From assembly GCA_035476635.1 (NCBI GenBank), contig DATILI010000319.1, positions 1-5,207 of the forward strand: a DNA stretch of 5,207 nt, read 5' to 3'. Below are positions 1 through 5,207 of this stretch, piece after piece. Both the position numbers and the translations under genes were made by a program. This DNA comes from DATILI01 sp035476635 (GTDB lineage: Bacteria > Pseudomonadota > Gammaproteobacteria > Burkholderiales > Burkholderiaceae_C). The stretch's first letter is position 1. Each line of letters opens with the position of its first letter. Below the pieces are notes generated by a model that was not told the origin of the DNA, made no database searches, and worked only from the letters and a program-made list of their open reading frames with translations.

Positions 1-27
1 CGCGCGCAGGCAGTGCCGGCCTGATTT

Positions 28-867
28 CTACTGCCGCGCCAACCTGCGCGCCGCTTCCTCGTCGCGTGCCGCGGTGATTTCGCGCACCACGCCTTCCATA
101 TCCACCGCGCCGGCCGCGCGCTCGAACCGGCCCGTGAGCACCGTCTCGGTCTGCAGCAGGCCGCTTTGGTAGAGGTTCCAGATCTCCGGACCGTAGGCGG
201 TGGCCAGCAGGCCGGGCGCGAACTGGCCGAAGAAGGCGCTCAAGTTGCCGACATCGCGCAGCAGCATGCGTTGCGCATGGTTGTTGCCAGCGGCGTCCAC
301 GGCCTGCGGCAGATCGATGATGACGGGGCCGTCCGCGGCCAGCAGGATGTTGAATTCCGAGAGATCCCCATGAACCACACCGGCGCACAGCATGCGCACC
401 ACTTCGGCGAGCAGCGCGGCGTGGTGCAGGTGCGCCTCCTCGGCGCTGAAGGCGACGTCGTTCAGGCGCGGGGCAGCGTCGCCCGCCGCGTCGGTGACCA
501 GCTCCATCAGCAGCACGCCATCGTGAAAGTTGTAGGGCTTGGGCACGCGCACGCCGGCAGCCGCCAGCCGGTACAGGGCATCGACCTCGGCGCTTTGCCA
601 CGCGGCCTCTTGCGCCTGCCGGCCGAAACGTGTGCCCTTGGCCATGGCGCGTGCCTGGCGCGAGTTCTTCACCTTGCGGTTTTCGGTGTAGTCCACCGCC
701 TGGCGGAAGCTGCGCTGCGTGGCCTCCTTGTAGACCTTGGCGCAGCGGGTTTCTTCGCCGCAGCGCACCACAAATACCATCGCCTCCTTGCCACTCATGA
801 GCTGGCGCACCACGGTGTCGATCAGACCCTCTTCGATCAGGGATTGCAGTCTTTGGGGGGCCTTCAT
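28..867 (-). CDS. RIO-type (RIO1-like) atypical serine protein kinase
   Basis: This 279-residue protein is predicted to be a cytoplasmic atypical protein kinase of the RIO family, close to the bacterial type named after Pseudomonas PA4780. Visible in order: an N-terminal helical segment (about 1-24); the RIO nucleotide loop SGKEAMVF (25-32); the ATP-contacting lysine K44 in CAKVYK; a hinge-like LLMEL (119-123); the catalytic loop HGDLSEFNIL (166-175) with D168 and N173; and the metal-binding IDLPQ (184-188) with D185. All key catalytic residues are present, so it should be active. The length fits the bacterial family. The ATG at 867 overlaps the stop of the upstream IclR gene as ATGA, which suggests translational coupling and one transcript. 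The stop is TAG at 28-30. Family knowledge: archaeal and eukaryotic RIO kinases act in ribosome maturation, while bacterial substrates are poorly known. Its role beside a transport locus is unclear. Confidence 0.93.
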   Translation of the reverse strand: MKAPQRLQSLIEEGLIDTVVRQLMSGKEAMVFVVRCGEETRCAKVYKEATQRSFRQAVDYTENRKVKNSRQARAMAKGTRFGRQAQEAAWQSAEVDALYRLAAAGVRVPKPYNFHDGVLLMELVTDAAGDAAPRLNDVAFSAEEAHLHHAALLAEVVRMLCAGVVHGDLSEFNILLAADGPVIIDLPQAVDAAGNNHAQRMLLRDVGNLSAFFGQFAPGLLATAYGPEIWNLYQSGLLQTETVLTGRFERAAGAVDMEGVVREITAARDEEAARRLARQ

Positions 868-1757
868 GGAGCGCTCTTTTGCGGTTGTGCGGCGGCCGGC
901 ATAGAGATGCGCTGCGCTGCGGGTGCGCTGGCCAGGCTTTGCGATGGCCGGCGCAGGGTCGCGTCGAAGGGATGGATCTTCGGGCCGATGGCGGCGGCTT
1001 CGCGCTTGAGCAGTTCCACCACGGTGGGCATGCGGTCGGCGTTGAGCCGGTCGGCGATGGTGCCCACGCTCAGGGCGGCGACGGCGCGGCCTTCGCGGTC
1101 GCAGATGGGTACGGCCACGCCGGCCATGCCTTCGAGCAGGCCGGTGTTGCGGCCCGCATAGCCTGCCTGGCGCACCCGCTCGATCTCGGTGCGCAGGTAG
1201 ACCTCGTCGTACACGCCGTATTCGCGCAGCCGCGCGAGGTTGAACCGGATCACCTCTTCACGCTCGGCCTCCGGCAGAAAGGCCAGGATGGCCAGCGCGC
1301 CCTGGCCCACGCCCAGTGCGATGCGTCCGCCAATGTCGCCGGTGAACGAGCGGATGGGAAAGGGCCCTTCGCTGCGGTCCAGGCAGACCGCGTCGAAGCC
1401 GCTGCGCGCCAGCAGAAAGATGCTGTCGCCCAGGCTCGCACAAAGCCGCAGCAACACGGGCCGGCACAGCGTGCGCAAGTCACCCGGATTGCCGGCATTG
1501 GCAGCCAGAGCGAAGAACTCGATGCTCAGCCGGTAGAGCTTGGTGCGCTCGTCCTGCTCGACGATGCCTTCGGCCACCAGCGATTGCAGCAAACGGTGCG
1601 TGGTGGCTTGCGTCAAGCCCACGGCGCGCGCCAATTGGGTGACCCGCCCGCCGTCGGCCTGCACCGCCGCGAGCGCGCGAATCACCGAAAACATGCGCGG
1701 CACGCCGCCGGTGGCAGCGGCTGCGGCAGGGGAGTCGGTGTCGATGGGATTGGACAT
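864..1757 (-). CDS. IclR-family transcriptional regulator
   Basis: This 297-residue protein is predicted to be a dimeric DNA-binding regulator. A low-complexity Ala-rich N-terminus (1-20) precedes a winged helix-turn-helix (about 22-80), with the recognition region QLARAVGLTQATTHRLLQSL (40-59) typical of IclR proteins. The C-terminal effector-binding domain (about 95-265) contains IclR-like stretches such as the GLLEGMAGVAVPI segment and a late AALSVG. A Ser/Pro/Ala/Gln-rich tail of roughly 30 residues follows; it looks disordered and is longer than usual. The ATG at 1757 is the first sensible start ahead of the HTH; the Shine-Dalgarno before it is weak. The gene diverges from the ABC transporter operon, the usual IclR arrangement, so it probably controls that operon and itself from 1758-1963. 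The effector is presumably the transported compound or a breakdown product (inference). Whether it activates or represses cannot be told from sequence. Confidence 0.95.
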   Translation of the reverse strand: MSNPIDTDSPAAAAATGGVPRMFSVIRALAAVQADGGRVTQLARAVGLTQATTHRLLQSLVAEGIVEQDERTKLYRLSIEFFALAANAGNPGDLRTLCRPVLLRLCASLGDSIFLLARSGFDAVCLDRSEGPFPIRSFTGDIGGRIALGVGQGALAILAFLPEAEREEVIRFNLARLREYGVYDEVYLRTEIERVRQAGYAGRNTGLLEGMAGVAVPICDREGRAVAALSVGTIADRLNADRMPTVVELLKREAAAIGPKIHPFDATLRRPSQSLASAPAAQRISMPAAAQPQKSAP

Positions 1758-1895
1758 GGTTGCTGAATGGAATTTGATCTGCCAAGTCTAAGGCAAATAT
1801 TTCATTGATCGGAATAAATTTAAAAAACATTCTGATTAATGGAATACCCGATGAAAGCTGGCCGGCTTGTTGCAATAGAGTTTGCAGGCTCTGAG

Positions 1896-1908
1896 CGAAA
1901 AGTTTTCG
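1896..1908. promoter_or_regulatory. Perfect 13-nt palindrome, candidate regulator operator
   Basis: CGAAAA and TTTTCG flank a single central G, giving two perfect 6-bp half-sites about 56 nt before the ATPase start codon. This symmetry suits a dimeric regulator, and the divergent IclR protein is the obvious candidate. IclR-family sites are often short palindromes of this scale, but no specific consensus match is claimed. As RNA the arms would leave a one-base loop and cannot fold well as written, so a DNA operator is the likelier reading. It may also be chance. Confidence 0.35.
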
Positions 1909-1913
1909 TTTTT

Positions 1914-1928
1914 GCACCATGGGGGTGC
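1914..1928 (+). other. Small leader hairpin (GCACC/GGTGC)
   Basis: GCACC at 1914-1918 pairs with GGTGC at 1924-1928 around a 5-nt ATGGG loop, in the probable 5' leader of the transporter mRNA and 35 nt before the ATPase start. No T-run follows it on the plus strand, so it is not an intrinsic terminator. It could be a stability or protein-binding element, or chance. Confidence 0.25.
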
Positions 1929-1952
1929 GAGCCCGTTGCCGTTAGAGAGAAG

Positions 1953-1957
1953 AAAGG
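1953..1957 (+). promoter_or_regulatory. Ribosome binding site of ABC ATPase
   Basis: The purine-rich AAAGG, inside a longer AG-rich run from 1944, lies 6 nt before the ATG at 1964. It supports that start over any upstream or internal alternative. Confidence 0.7.
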
Positions 1958-1963
1958 CCGTTC

Positions 1964-3064
1964 ATGTCATTCCTCCAACTCACCGACGTGTCCAAGTTCT
2001 ACGGCAGCACCTGCGCGGTGGCCGACATGAACCTCACCGTGGAAAAGGGCGAGTTCGTTTCGCTGCTCGGCCCCTCGGGCTGCGGCAAGACCACCACCTT
2101 GCAGATGATTGCGGGCTTTGCCGATGTCAGCGCTGGCCGCATCACGCTGGATGGCCGCGACATCACGCACGCCAAGCCGAATACGCGCGGCCTGGGCATT
2201 GTGTTCCAGAGCTACGCGCTGTTCCCTCACATGACGGTGCATGACAACGTGAGCTTCGGCCTGGAGATGCGGCGCATCCCCAAGGCCGAACGGGCCGAAC
2301 GCGTGAAGGCAGCGCTGGCCCTGGTGCACCTGGAGGCGCACGCCACGCGTTACCCGCGCGAGGTCTCCGGCGGCCAACGGCAGCGCGTGGCGCTGGCCCG
2401 TGCGCTGGTGATCGAGCCGCCGGTGCTGCTGCTCGATGAACCGCTGTCCAACCTGGACGCCAAGATGCGCGAAGAGATGCAGTTCGAGCTGCGGCAGATC
2501 CAGCGCAAGGTCGGCACCACCACGGTCATGGTCACGCACGACCAGACCGAGGCCATGTCCATCAGCGACCGCGTGGTGGTCATGGAGGCCGGCCGCGTGA
2601 CGCAGATCGACCAGCCGCATCGTCTTTACGAACATCCGCAGACACGCTTCATCTCCAACTTTGTCGGCAAGGCCAACTTGCTGGATGGCCGCGTGACGCA
2701 CGCCGGTGCGCGTGCCACGGTGGCGCTCGGCACCCTTTCGCTGGAAGTCGATGCGCCGGGCGTGCAGCCGGGCGAGGCCGTGGTGCTCAGCCTGCGCCCG
2801 GAAAAGATCCGCCTCGTCGCCACGCGCCAAGGCAAGCTCGATGGCGTGGTGCGTGAACGTTTCTTTCTTGGCAGCCAGTGGCTGTACAAGGTGGCCAGCG
2901 CGGCGGGCGATCTGGTGGTGGTCTGCGCCAACGATGGCCAGGCGCCCGCGCAAGAGGGTGCCGAGGTGGGCCTGGACTGGCCGGCGCATCTGGTGCGGCT
3001 GTTGCCGGGTGCAATGCACCTGGAAGTGCCTGCTACGCAGGTGGCGCTGGAGGTGGCGGCATGA
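1964..3064 (+). CDS. ABC transporter ATP-binding protein, PotA-like (polyamine/opine/Fe uptake class)
   Basis: This 366-residue ATPase powers an import system on the inner face of the cytoplasmic membrane. Visible motifs: Walker A GPSGCGKTT (36-44); Q-loop glutamine Q82 in VFQSYALFPH; ABC signature VSGGQRQ (134-140); Walker B VLLLDEP with D158 and the catalytic E159; D-loop SNLD (162-165); H-loop H192 in VTHDQTEAM. After about residue 235 comes a C-terminal extension with TOBE-type features (for example LSLRPEKIRL, then a beta-rich stretch), as in PotA, FbpC and PhnT relatives. Length is normal for that class. It is first in the plus-strand unit. Its TGA overlaps an ATG at 3061 as ATGA, but the next real gene starts 148 nt later, after a REP-type insertion. 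ATPases of this class are similar across substrates, so it does not identify the cargo. The neighbouring redox gene favours an opine, imino acid, amino acid or polyamine-like compound. Confidence 0.95.
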   Translation: MSFLQLTDVSKFYGSTCAVADMNLTVEKGEFVSLLGPSGCGKTTTLQMIAGFADVSAGRITLDGRDITHAKPNTRGLGIVFQSYALFPHMTVHDNVSFGLEMRRIPKAERAERVKAALALVHLEAHATRYPREVSGGQRQRVALARALVIEPPVLLLDEPLSNLDAKMREEMQFELRQIQRKVGTTTVMVTHDQTEAMSISDRVVVMEAGRVTQIDQPHRLYEHPQTRFISNFVGKANLLDGRVTHAGARATVALGTLSLEVDAPGVQPGEAVVLSLRPEKIRLVATRQGKLDGVVRERFFLGSQWLYKVASAAGDLVVVCANDGQAPAQEGAEVGLDWPAHLVRLLPGAMHLEVPATQVALEVAA

Positions 3065-3097
3065 AGAGCGCTCGGATGAATAGGGCGCTGTCTTCGC

Positions 3098-3199
3098 CTT
3101 CCTCCCTCTCCCTCCGGGAGAGGGTTGGGGTGAGGGCAGGGATACTGGCGCAGGCCGTCGCCCTCACCCCCGCCCTCTCCCGGTGGGAGAGGGAGAAAG
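3098..3199. repeat. REP doublet (REPIN-like inverted repeat) inside the operon
   Basis: Two inverted copies lie at 3098-3137 and 3160-3199, separated by a 22-nt spacer (3138-3159). Over the 36-base cores (3102-3137 against the reverse complement of 3160-3195) 33 positions agree, and 36 of 40 over the full arms. Each copy is itself a hairpin, CCCTCTCCC paired with GGGAGAGGG across a 3-nt loop (TCC in the first, GGT in the second), followed or preceded by a GGGGTGAGGGC tail. This is the hallmark of REP sequences in REPIN arrangement, which are usually dispersed in many copies and mobilised by a RAYT (TnpA-REP) transposase located elsewhere; none is encoded here. In the transcript the arms could also pair as one long stem. 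REP elements within operons can stabilise upstream mRNA or lower downstream expression, as known for E. coli malE-malF. Confidence 0.88.
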
Positions 3200-3200
3200 A

Positions 3201-3206
3201 AGGGGG
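3201..3206 (+). promoter_or_regulatory. Ribosome binding site deciding the first permease start
   Basis: AGGGGG, within AAGGGGG, lies 6 nt before GTG 3213. It begins directly after the outer edge of the second REP arm (3199), so repeat folding could affect access to it. It argues for GTG 3213 and against the more upstream in-frame GTG at 3183, which lies inside the REP hairpin. Confidence 0.6.
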
Positions 3207-3212
3207 CAAGCT

Positions 3213-4106
3213 GTGAGCGCCATTACCACGGCTGCTACGCTGCCAGGTATCACGCGGCCCTCTGTCGCCCGCGCACCCTGGCTGCTGTCCGCTCCGGCGC
3301 TGGCCTTGTTCGCCTGCCTGCTCCTGCTGCCGCTGGCCCTGACGGCAGTGCTCTCGTTTCAAGTCTTCGACCACGCCACCGGCGTAAAGAACACCTTCAC
3401 CCTGTCGCACTACGCCGCGGTGCTGACCGACGACTACTACCACCGCATCTTCTGGCGCACGTTCTGGATCTCGGCGCTGGTCACCCTGATCTGCGTGGTG
3501 ATTGGCGCGCCTGAAGCCTACGTGCTCAGCCGCATGCGCAACCCCTGGCGCTCCATCCTGCTGCTGGTGGTGCTGGCGCCGCTGCTGGTGTCGGTGGTGG
3601 TGCGTGCGTTCGGCTGGAGCATGCTGCTCGGGCCCGAAGGTTTGGTGAACCAGGCGATCCGCGCCGTCGGCCTGCCTTCCATGCGCATCCTGTACACCGA
3701 AGCCGCGGTCGTGATCGCGCTGGTGCACGTGATGCTGCCGTTCATGGTGATTCCGGTCTGGACCTCGCTGCAAAAGCTCGACCCCGGTGTGGAGGATGCG
3801 GCGCTATCGCTCAGTGCCTCGCACTTCACCACCTTGCGCCGCGTGATCCTGCCGCAGGTGGCGCCCGGCATGCTCTCGGGCAGCCTGATCGTGTTCGGCC
3901 TGAGCGCCAGCGCCTTCGCCATTCCGGGTCTCCTGGGCGGAAGGCGGTTGAAGATGGTGGCGACGGTGGTGTACGACGAGTATTTGCACGAACTGAACTG
4001 GCCGCTGGGCGCCGCGATCGCGCTGACCTTGCTGCTGGCCAACCTGGTGGTGATGCTCAGCTACAACCGCGTGGTCGAGCGTTCCTACAGAAAATCGTTG
4101 GGGTAG
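3213..4106 (+). CDS. ABC transporter permease, PotB-like
   Basis: This is an inner-membrane permease of the binding-protein-dependent transport family (BPD_transp_1), 297 residues from GTG 3213. Hydrophobic segments fall at roughly 24-48, 82-104, 115-135, 165-185, 222-245 and 265-287, giving six helices. The cytoplasmic EAA loop, which docks on the ATPase, is visible from E194 (EDAALSLSAS, then the RRVILPQVAPG stretch). The first helix is preceded by a short Thr/Ala/Pro-rich tail. An in-frame GTG at 3183 would add ten residues encoded by the REP repeat (GEGERRG-like); the Shine-Dalgarno at 3201-3206 and the GTGA overlap favour 3213. It should pair with the next gene product to form the heterodimeric channel and, like PotB, is the slightly longer subunit. 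The family is certain; the substrate is not. Confidence 0.93.
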   Translation: MSAITTAATLPGITRPSVARAPWLLSAPALALFACLLLLPLALTAVLSFQVFDHATGVKNTFTLSHYAAVLTDDYYHRIFWRTFWISALVTLICVVIGAPEAYVLSRMRNPWRSILLLVVLAPLLVSVVVRAFGWSMLLGPEGLVNQAIRAVGLPSMRILYTEAAVVIALVHVMLPFMVIPVWTSLQKLDPGVEDAALSLSASHFTTLRRVILPQVAPGMLSGSLIVFGLSASAFAIPGLLGGRRLKMVATVVYDEYLHELNWPLGAAIALTLLLANLVVMLSYNRVVERSYRKSLG

Positions 4107-4110
4107 AAGG
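4106..4110 (+). promoter_or_regulatory. Ribosome binding site of second permease
   Basis: GAAGG overlaps the last base of the first permease's TAG stop and sits 8 nt before the ATG at 4119, supporting that start. Confidence 0.65.
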
Positions 4111-4118
4111 GCCTAGCC

Positions 4119-4913
4119 ATGTCAAAAAACGGTCCGATCGCGCTGGCGTTCAACGCCCTGGTCATCGCCTTCATGATGGCGCCGCTGCTCATCGTCTGCG
4201 TGGTTGCGTTCACGCCCGAGAACACGCTGACCATCCCGACCACGAGTTTTTCGCTGCGCTGGTTCAAGGCGGTGTTCGCGCATTCCGACTTCATGCAGTC
4301 GTTCAAGAACAGCCTGTGGCTGGCCTTCCTGTCGGCCACGCTGGCCACGGCCATCGCGATTCCCGCGGGCTTGGCGATTGCGCGGCACAGCTTTGCGGGG
4401 CGCGACTTTCTCAATGGCCTGTTCCTCTCGCCGCTGATCATTCCGCACCTGGTGTTGGGCGTGGCGCTGCTGCGCATGTTCTCGCTGGTCGGCGGCACCG
4501 GCAGCTTTTTCTGGCTGGTGCTGGCGCATGTGGTGATCATCACGCCGTATGCGCTGCGCCTGGTGCTGGCGGCCGTGGTCGGCACCGACCGCAGCGCCGA
4601 GCAGGCGGCGCTTTCGCTCGGCGCGAGCCAGGCTACGGTGTTCCGCCGCATCACCTTGCCGATGATCCTGCCCGGTGTCACCGGTGGTTGGCTGCTGGCC
4701 TTCATCAACAGCTTTGACGAGGTGACGATGTCGATCTTCGTCACCGCGCCGTCCACCGTGACCCTGCCGGTGCGCATGTACATGTACGCCACCGAGTCGA
4801 TCGACCCGATGATGGCCGCGGTCTCGGCGCTCATGGTGGCGCTCACGGCCGCCGCCATGCTGGTGCTGGACCGGGTCTATGGCCTGGACAAGATCCTGGT
4901 CGGCCATCGATGA
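4119..4913 (+). CDS. ABC transporter permease, PotC-like
   Basis: This is the second inner-membrane permease of the importer, 264 residues, the usual size for PotC/YdcV-type subunits. Hydrophobic stretches begin near residues 5, 63, 105, 128, 175 and 225, consistent with six helices. The EAA loop starts at E161 (EQAALSLGAS, then RRITLPMILPG) and is followed by the INSFDEVTMSIF segment characteristic of PotC-like permeases. It lies 12 nt after the first permease and shares its transcript. The stop TGA (4911-4913) is 25 nt before the ferredoxin-like gene. A 13-codon frame opening at the ATGA here (4910) has no recognisable content. With the ATPase it completes the membrane part of the importer; only the periplasmic binding protein is unseen. 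Confidence 0.94.
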   Translation: MSKNGPIALAFNALVIAFMMAPLLIVCVVAFTPENTLTIPTTSFSLRWFKAVFAHSDFMQSFKNSLWLAFLSATLATAIAIPAGLAIARHSFAGRDFLNGLFLSPLIIPHLVLGVALLRMFSLVGGTGSFFWLVLAHVVIITPYALRLVLAAVVGTDRSAEQAALSLGASQATVFRRITLPMILPGVTGGWLLAFINSFDEVTMSIFVTAPSTVTLPVRMYMYATESIDPMMAAVSALMVALTAAAMLVLDRVYGLDKILVGHR

Positions 4914-4938
4914 ACCCTCCTTCAACCGGACTGAATCC

Positions 4939-5207
4939 ATGGCACTGCTGAAACGCCTGGCCGAGACCGGCCGCGCGCCGATTCATTTCACGCTGGATGG
5001 CAAGCCTGTCTTTGCACTGGCCGGCGACACCGTGCTGACCGCCGTGCTGACCCACGCCGACCAGTTGCGCCGCAGCGAATTCAGCGGCGCACCGCGCGCC
5101 GGCTTTTGCCTGATGGGCGCCTGCCAGGACTGCTGGATCGCGACCGACACCGGCCAGCGCTTTCGCGCCTGCGGCAGCTTCATCGAAGAAGGCATGCGCC
5201 TCGTGAC
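4939..5207 (+). CDS. [2Fe-2S]-binding protein, HcnA/opine-oxidase gamma-subunit type (3' end missing)
   Basis: The first 89 codons of a small ferredoxin-like protein are present and the frame is open at the window edge. After a short leader comes a beta-grasp start (IHFTLDGKPVFALAGDTVL, 15-33), then cysteines C57, C62, C65 and C78. The C-x4-C-x2-C-x12-C spacing is that of plant-type [2Fe-2S] ferredoxins. The GAPRAGFCLMGACQDCW and FRACGSFIEEGMRLVT stretches match the small subunits of HcnABC, opine oxidases and D-hydroxyproline dehydrogenases, which are about 100 residues long, so little is probably missing. In those enzymes this subunit carries electrons between flavins of the partner subunits. 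A longer fused protein cannot be excluded. The ATG at 4939 is chosen by family alignment; the Shine-Dalgarno is poor, so coupling to the permease is likely. Partner FAD subunits are expected directly downstream. Confidence 0.88.
   Translation, partial: MALLKRLAETGRAPIHFTLDGKPVFALAGDTVLTAVLTHADQLRRSEFSGAPRAGFCLMGACQDCWIATDTGQRFRACGSFIEEGMRLV

Larger units (their letters stand above)
1758..1963. promoter_or_regulatory. Divergent intergenic control region between IclR gene and ABC operon
   Basis: This 206-nt non-coding stretch holds the promoters of both divergent units. Its core is strikingly AT-rich for this genome: 17 G/C in 60 bases at 1791-1850. The octamer AATGGAAT occurs twice (1766-1773 and 1838-1845) and GGAAT a third time at 1811-1815. 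TTGATC occurs at 1774-1779 and 1805-1810. ATTC (1829-1832) and GAAT (1842-1845) form an inverted pair 9 nt apart. A perfect CGAAAA-G-TTTTCG palindrome and a short hairpin follow nearer the ATPase start. No -35/-10 pair was convincing on either strand, so no transcription start is called. IclR binding here is inferred from gene arrangement. Confidence 0.7.
3061..3216 (+). other. 51-codon frame through the REP element, possible translation relay
   Basis: An open frame starts at ATG 3061, overlapping the ATPase stop as ATGA, and ends at TGA 3214-3216, overlapping the preferred permease GTG at 3213 as GTGA. It crosses the whole inverted repeat. The predicted peptide contains the SLSLRERVGVRAG and ALTPALSRWERE stretches that REP units of this type yield when translated. 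Such peptides are commonly annotated as spurious hypothetical proteins, so a functional product is unlikely. What matters is the coupling at both ends: ribosomes leaving the ATPase could read through the stem-loops and hand over to the permease. An internal ATG at 3076 is in the same frame. Confidence 0.3.

Noticed and set aside
9..35. GGCAGT/ACTGCC inverted pair around the RIO kinase stop, possible terminator
   Set aside because: The arms are only 6 bp with a 15-nt loop, they span the stop codon, and no T-run follows in the direction of transcription.
166..1161. Long plus-strand frame (331 codons) opposite the RIO kinase and IclR genes
   Set aside because: It is antisense to two well-supported genes, rich in His/Gln/Arg as expected for a GC-rich shadow frame, and has no recognisable domain.
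1914..1928. Intrinsic terminator or riboswitch expression platform in the ATPase leader
   Set aside because: The hairpin has only 5 bp and no downstream T-run, and no conserved riboswitch core is recognisable in the 206-nt region.
1839..2030. 63-codon frame upstream of and overlapping the ATPase start, possible leader peptide
   Set aside because: There is no Shine-Dalgarno before ATG 1839, it runs 67 nt into the ATPase out of frame, and no attenuator-like run of one codon is seen.
1967..3019. 350-codon minus-strand frame opposite the ABC ATPase
   Set aside because: It is a shadow of a gene with every ABC motif intact; its composition is His/Arg/Ala-rich with no family signature.
3064..3080. 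AAGAGCGCTC followed by ATGAA, also found on the minus strand before the RIO start (868-880)
   Set aside because: The shared piece is a 10-mer built on a common 8-bp palindrome, with different spacing to the ATG; chance is sufficient.
3084..3200. CRISPR array or insertion sequence
   Set aside because: There are only two units, inverted rather than direct, with no transposase gene and no further spacers.
3033..3773. 246-codon minus-strand frame spanning the repeat and the first permease
   Set aside because: Its start is a His/Gln/Arg-rich shadow of the permease and its end is REP-derived peptide; no independent coding evidence.

Overview
The window is a compact, GC-rich stretch of bacterial chromosome. 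Gene content, codon use and the repeat type suggest a Gram-negative betaproteobacterium, most likely Burkholderiales and perhaps Comamonadaceae. The lineage is inferred from family resemblance and was not searched.

Layout: two divergent transcription units are separated by a 206-nt intergenic region (1758-1963) with an AT-rich core. To the left, on the minus strand, an IclR-family regulator (864-1757) is followed by a bacterial RIO-type kinase (28-867), with stop and start sharing an ATGA. To the right, on the plus strand, run a PotA-like ABC ATPase with a TOBE tail (1964-3064), two PotB/PotC-type permeases (3213-4106 and 4119-4913) and the start of a small [2Fe-2S] protein (4939 to beyond the window end). 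The Fe-S protein resembles the gamma/C subunits of HcnABC and opine-oxidase-type flavoprotein dehydrogenases.

Working model: the plus-strand unit imports a small nitrogenous compound (opine, imino acid, amino acid or polyamine-like) and begins its oxidation with a multi-subunit FAD/[2Fe-2S] dehydrogenase whose flavin subunits should lie just downstream. The IclR protein is the natural candidate regulator, acting from the shared intergenic region. No substrate-binding protein is present in the window and it is expected nearby.

The most unusual structure is between the ATPase and the first permease. Two inverted REP units (3098-3137 and 3160-3199; 33 of 36 core positions identical) form a REPIN-like element inside the operon. 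A 51-codon frame runs through it. It opens at an ATGA overlap with the ATPase stop and closes at a GTGA overlap with the preferred permease start, so translation could in principle be relayed across the insertion. The rest is a fairly ordinary catabolic/transport locus, with the RIO-IclR coupling as a second point of interest.
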